Source of the DNA: Halomonas aestuarii
Lineage (GTDB): Bacteria > Pseudomonadota > Gammaproteobacteria > Pseudomonadales > Halomonadaceae
DNA length: 64,000 nucleotides
Direction of reading: 5' to 3'
Assembly: GCF_001886615.1 (NCBI RefSeq)
Contig: NZ_CP018139.1
Span: 1,178,001-1,242,000 of the forward strand
Below, in pieces: positions 63,363-64,000 of this stretch. Positions within the stretch are counted from its first letter, which is position 1. The number at the start of each line of letters is the position of its first letter. Both the position numbers and the translations under genes were made by a program. The notes under the pieces are model-generated. The model searched no databases and was not told the origin of the DNA. It worked only from the letters and a program-made list of their open reading frames with translations.

Positions 63363-64000
63363 TCAGGGCGCGATGCCCTGGCCGCAGCCAAGCAACTGTT
63401 CGCCGTCGATGGTCAGGGTGACCCGGGCCGGGAAGGGCTGACCGCTCATGCCGTCGAAGCAGGCCCGGGCCTCCAGGCGCAGCTCGAAGGGCGTGTCGGC
63501 CCGGCCGCTGGCCAGGATCATGCGCCCCTCGTCGTTGTCCAGGGTGGTCACCCGGTAGGGCAGGGTCAGCTCACGGGCGCCGTAGTCCAGCAGCAGGGTG
63601 ACCTCGGGTCGGTCGCTTGACAGGTTGACCACCCAGCCGGGCTCGTTGCCGCGGGCGTGGAACATGATGCCCGGGCGCTCCTGGCGGGTCAGGACCTCGC
63701 GGGTCATGTCCCGGGTGCAGTCGAGCCGCCCGGTGGCGCTCTCCACGACGGCCTCATTGCCCTTGTTCCAGACGCTCAGGTCGCCCTGCTGATAGCGGGC
63801 GCCGCTGGCCACCACGGCCGGTTGCAGTCGGTAGGCCCCGTGGGCGGACCAGAGCCGCAGCTCCTCGTCGGTGGCCGCCGTGACCAGGTCCTGGGCGGGC
63901 GTGCAGCGCCAGGCGGTAAGCGCCGACGCCTCCCCGGGGAAGAAGGCCGAGGGCATCAGGGGCGCGGCCGGCGTCGCCGGGGAGGCCTCGCCCCCGGGGG
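63363..64000 (-). CDS. MliC-like plus COG3650-like envelope protein (5' end outside window)
   Basis: At least 212 codons; the frame is open to the right edge with a Pro/Ala/Glu-rich stretch ahead of the first ATG (63956), so the true start with a signal or lipobox is probably beyond the window. The first part (WRCTPAQDLV, SGARYQQGDLSVWNKGNEA, DC) resembles the MliC C-type lysozyme inhibitor domain. The second (FHARGNEPGWVVNLSSDRPEV, LEARACFDGMSGQPFPARVTL) is a COG3650 domain with its paired cysteines. It would be a periplasmic or lipid-anchored protein shielding peptidoglycan. Confidence 0.75.
   Translation of the reverse strand, partial: PGGEASPATPAAPLMPSAFFPGEASALTAWRCTPAQDLVTAATDEELRLWSAHGAYRLQPAVVASGARYQQGDLSVWNKGNEAVVESATGRLDCTRDMTREVLTRQERPGIMFHARGNEPGWVVNLSSDRPEVTLLLDYGARELTLPYRVTTLDNDEGRMILASGRADTPFELRLEARACFDGMSGQPFPARVTLTIDGEQLLGCGQGIAP

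Overview
The window is a 64 kb stretch of chromosome from a very GC-rich gammaproteobacterium. Gene content, gene order and the acidic proteins (for example the RodZ linker) fit a halophilic member of the Halomonadaceae, Halomonas or a close relative. That assignment is an inference from synteny and codon use, not from a search. I see almost only housekeeping DNA: no insertion sequence, prophage, CRISPR array or rRNA operon, and one tRNA gene.

Layout. 1-6.2 kb: a DUF58/MoxR pair with a Nudix hydrolase, AidB, an EAL-domain protein with a receiver-like N-terminus, a LysE-type exporter with an unusual 5' leader, a 51-residue membrane protein and tRNA-Leu(CAA). 6.3-11.9 kb: queA-tgt-yajC-secD-secF, for tRNA queuosine and the Sec translocon. 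12-18.5 kb: suhB (minus strand) opposite trmJ-cysE-iscR-iscS-iscA-ndk-rlmN. The isc part lacks iscU, hscBA and fdx. 18.6-26.1 kb: pilW-rodZ-ispG-hisS-yfgM-bamB-der, the classical cell-envelope and isoprenoid operon. 26.3-29 kb: a lipoprotein, a DUF815 ATPase, an M48 protease lipoprotein and a small membrane protein.

29.1-33.8 kb (minus): LysM protein-dprA-tsaC-hemF-aroE, divergent from 33.9-40.1 kb (plus) def-fmt-rsmB-dodecin-trkA-trkH. The same arrangement is known from Pseudomonas. fmt carries a frameshift in a G tract, and trkH is followed by tandem copies of its own 3' end. 40.6-50 kb: a mixed set with TraB/PrgY-type protein, cytochrome c, DTW-domain tRNA enzyme, sirtuin, SpoIIAA-like protein, aceK, peroxiredoxin, truC-tcdA, DUF1653, and bacterioferritin with its ferredoxin (Fur-box-like site). 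50.1-59.3 kb: RDD protein, lptG-lptF (minus), divergent from pepA-ilvE-holC-valS. 59.3-64 kb: META lipoprotein, DoxX, glyoxalase-like protein, tag, a YdjM-like membrane protein, azoR and a truncated MliC/COG3650 protein.

The most notable points are: (1) a SuhB homologue at the conserved locus whose catalytic metal-binding motif is destroyed; (2) an isc locus reduced to iscR-iscS-iscA between its usual neighbours; (3) a frameshifted fmt; (4) three genes whose 3' ends, stop codon included, are tandemly repeated with different unit lengths (24, 178 and 15 bp); (5) a roughly 109-nt leader of the LysE-family gene closed by a perfect 10-bp long-range pairing; and (6) very long perfect palindromes in intergenic regions, including 22 bp between yajC and secD.
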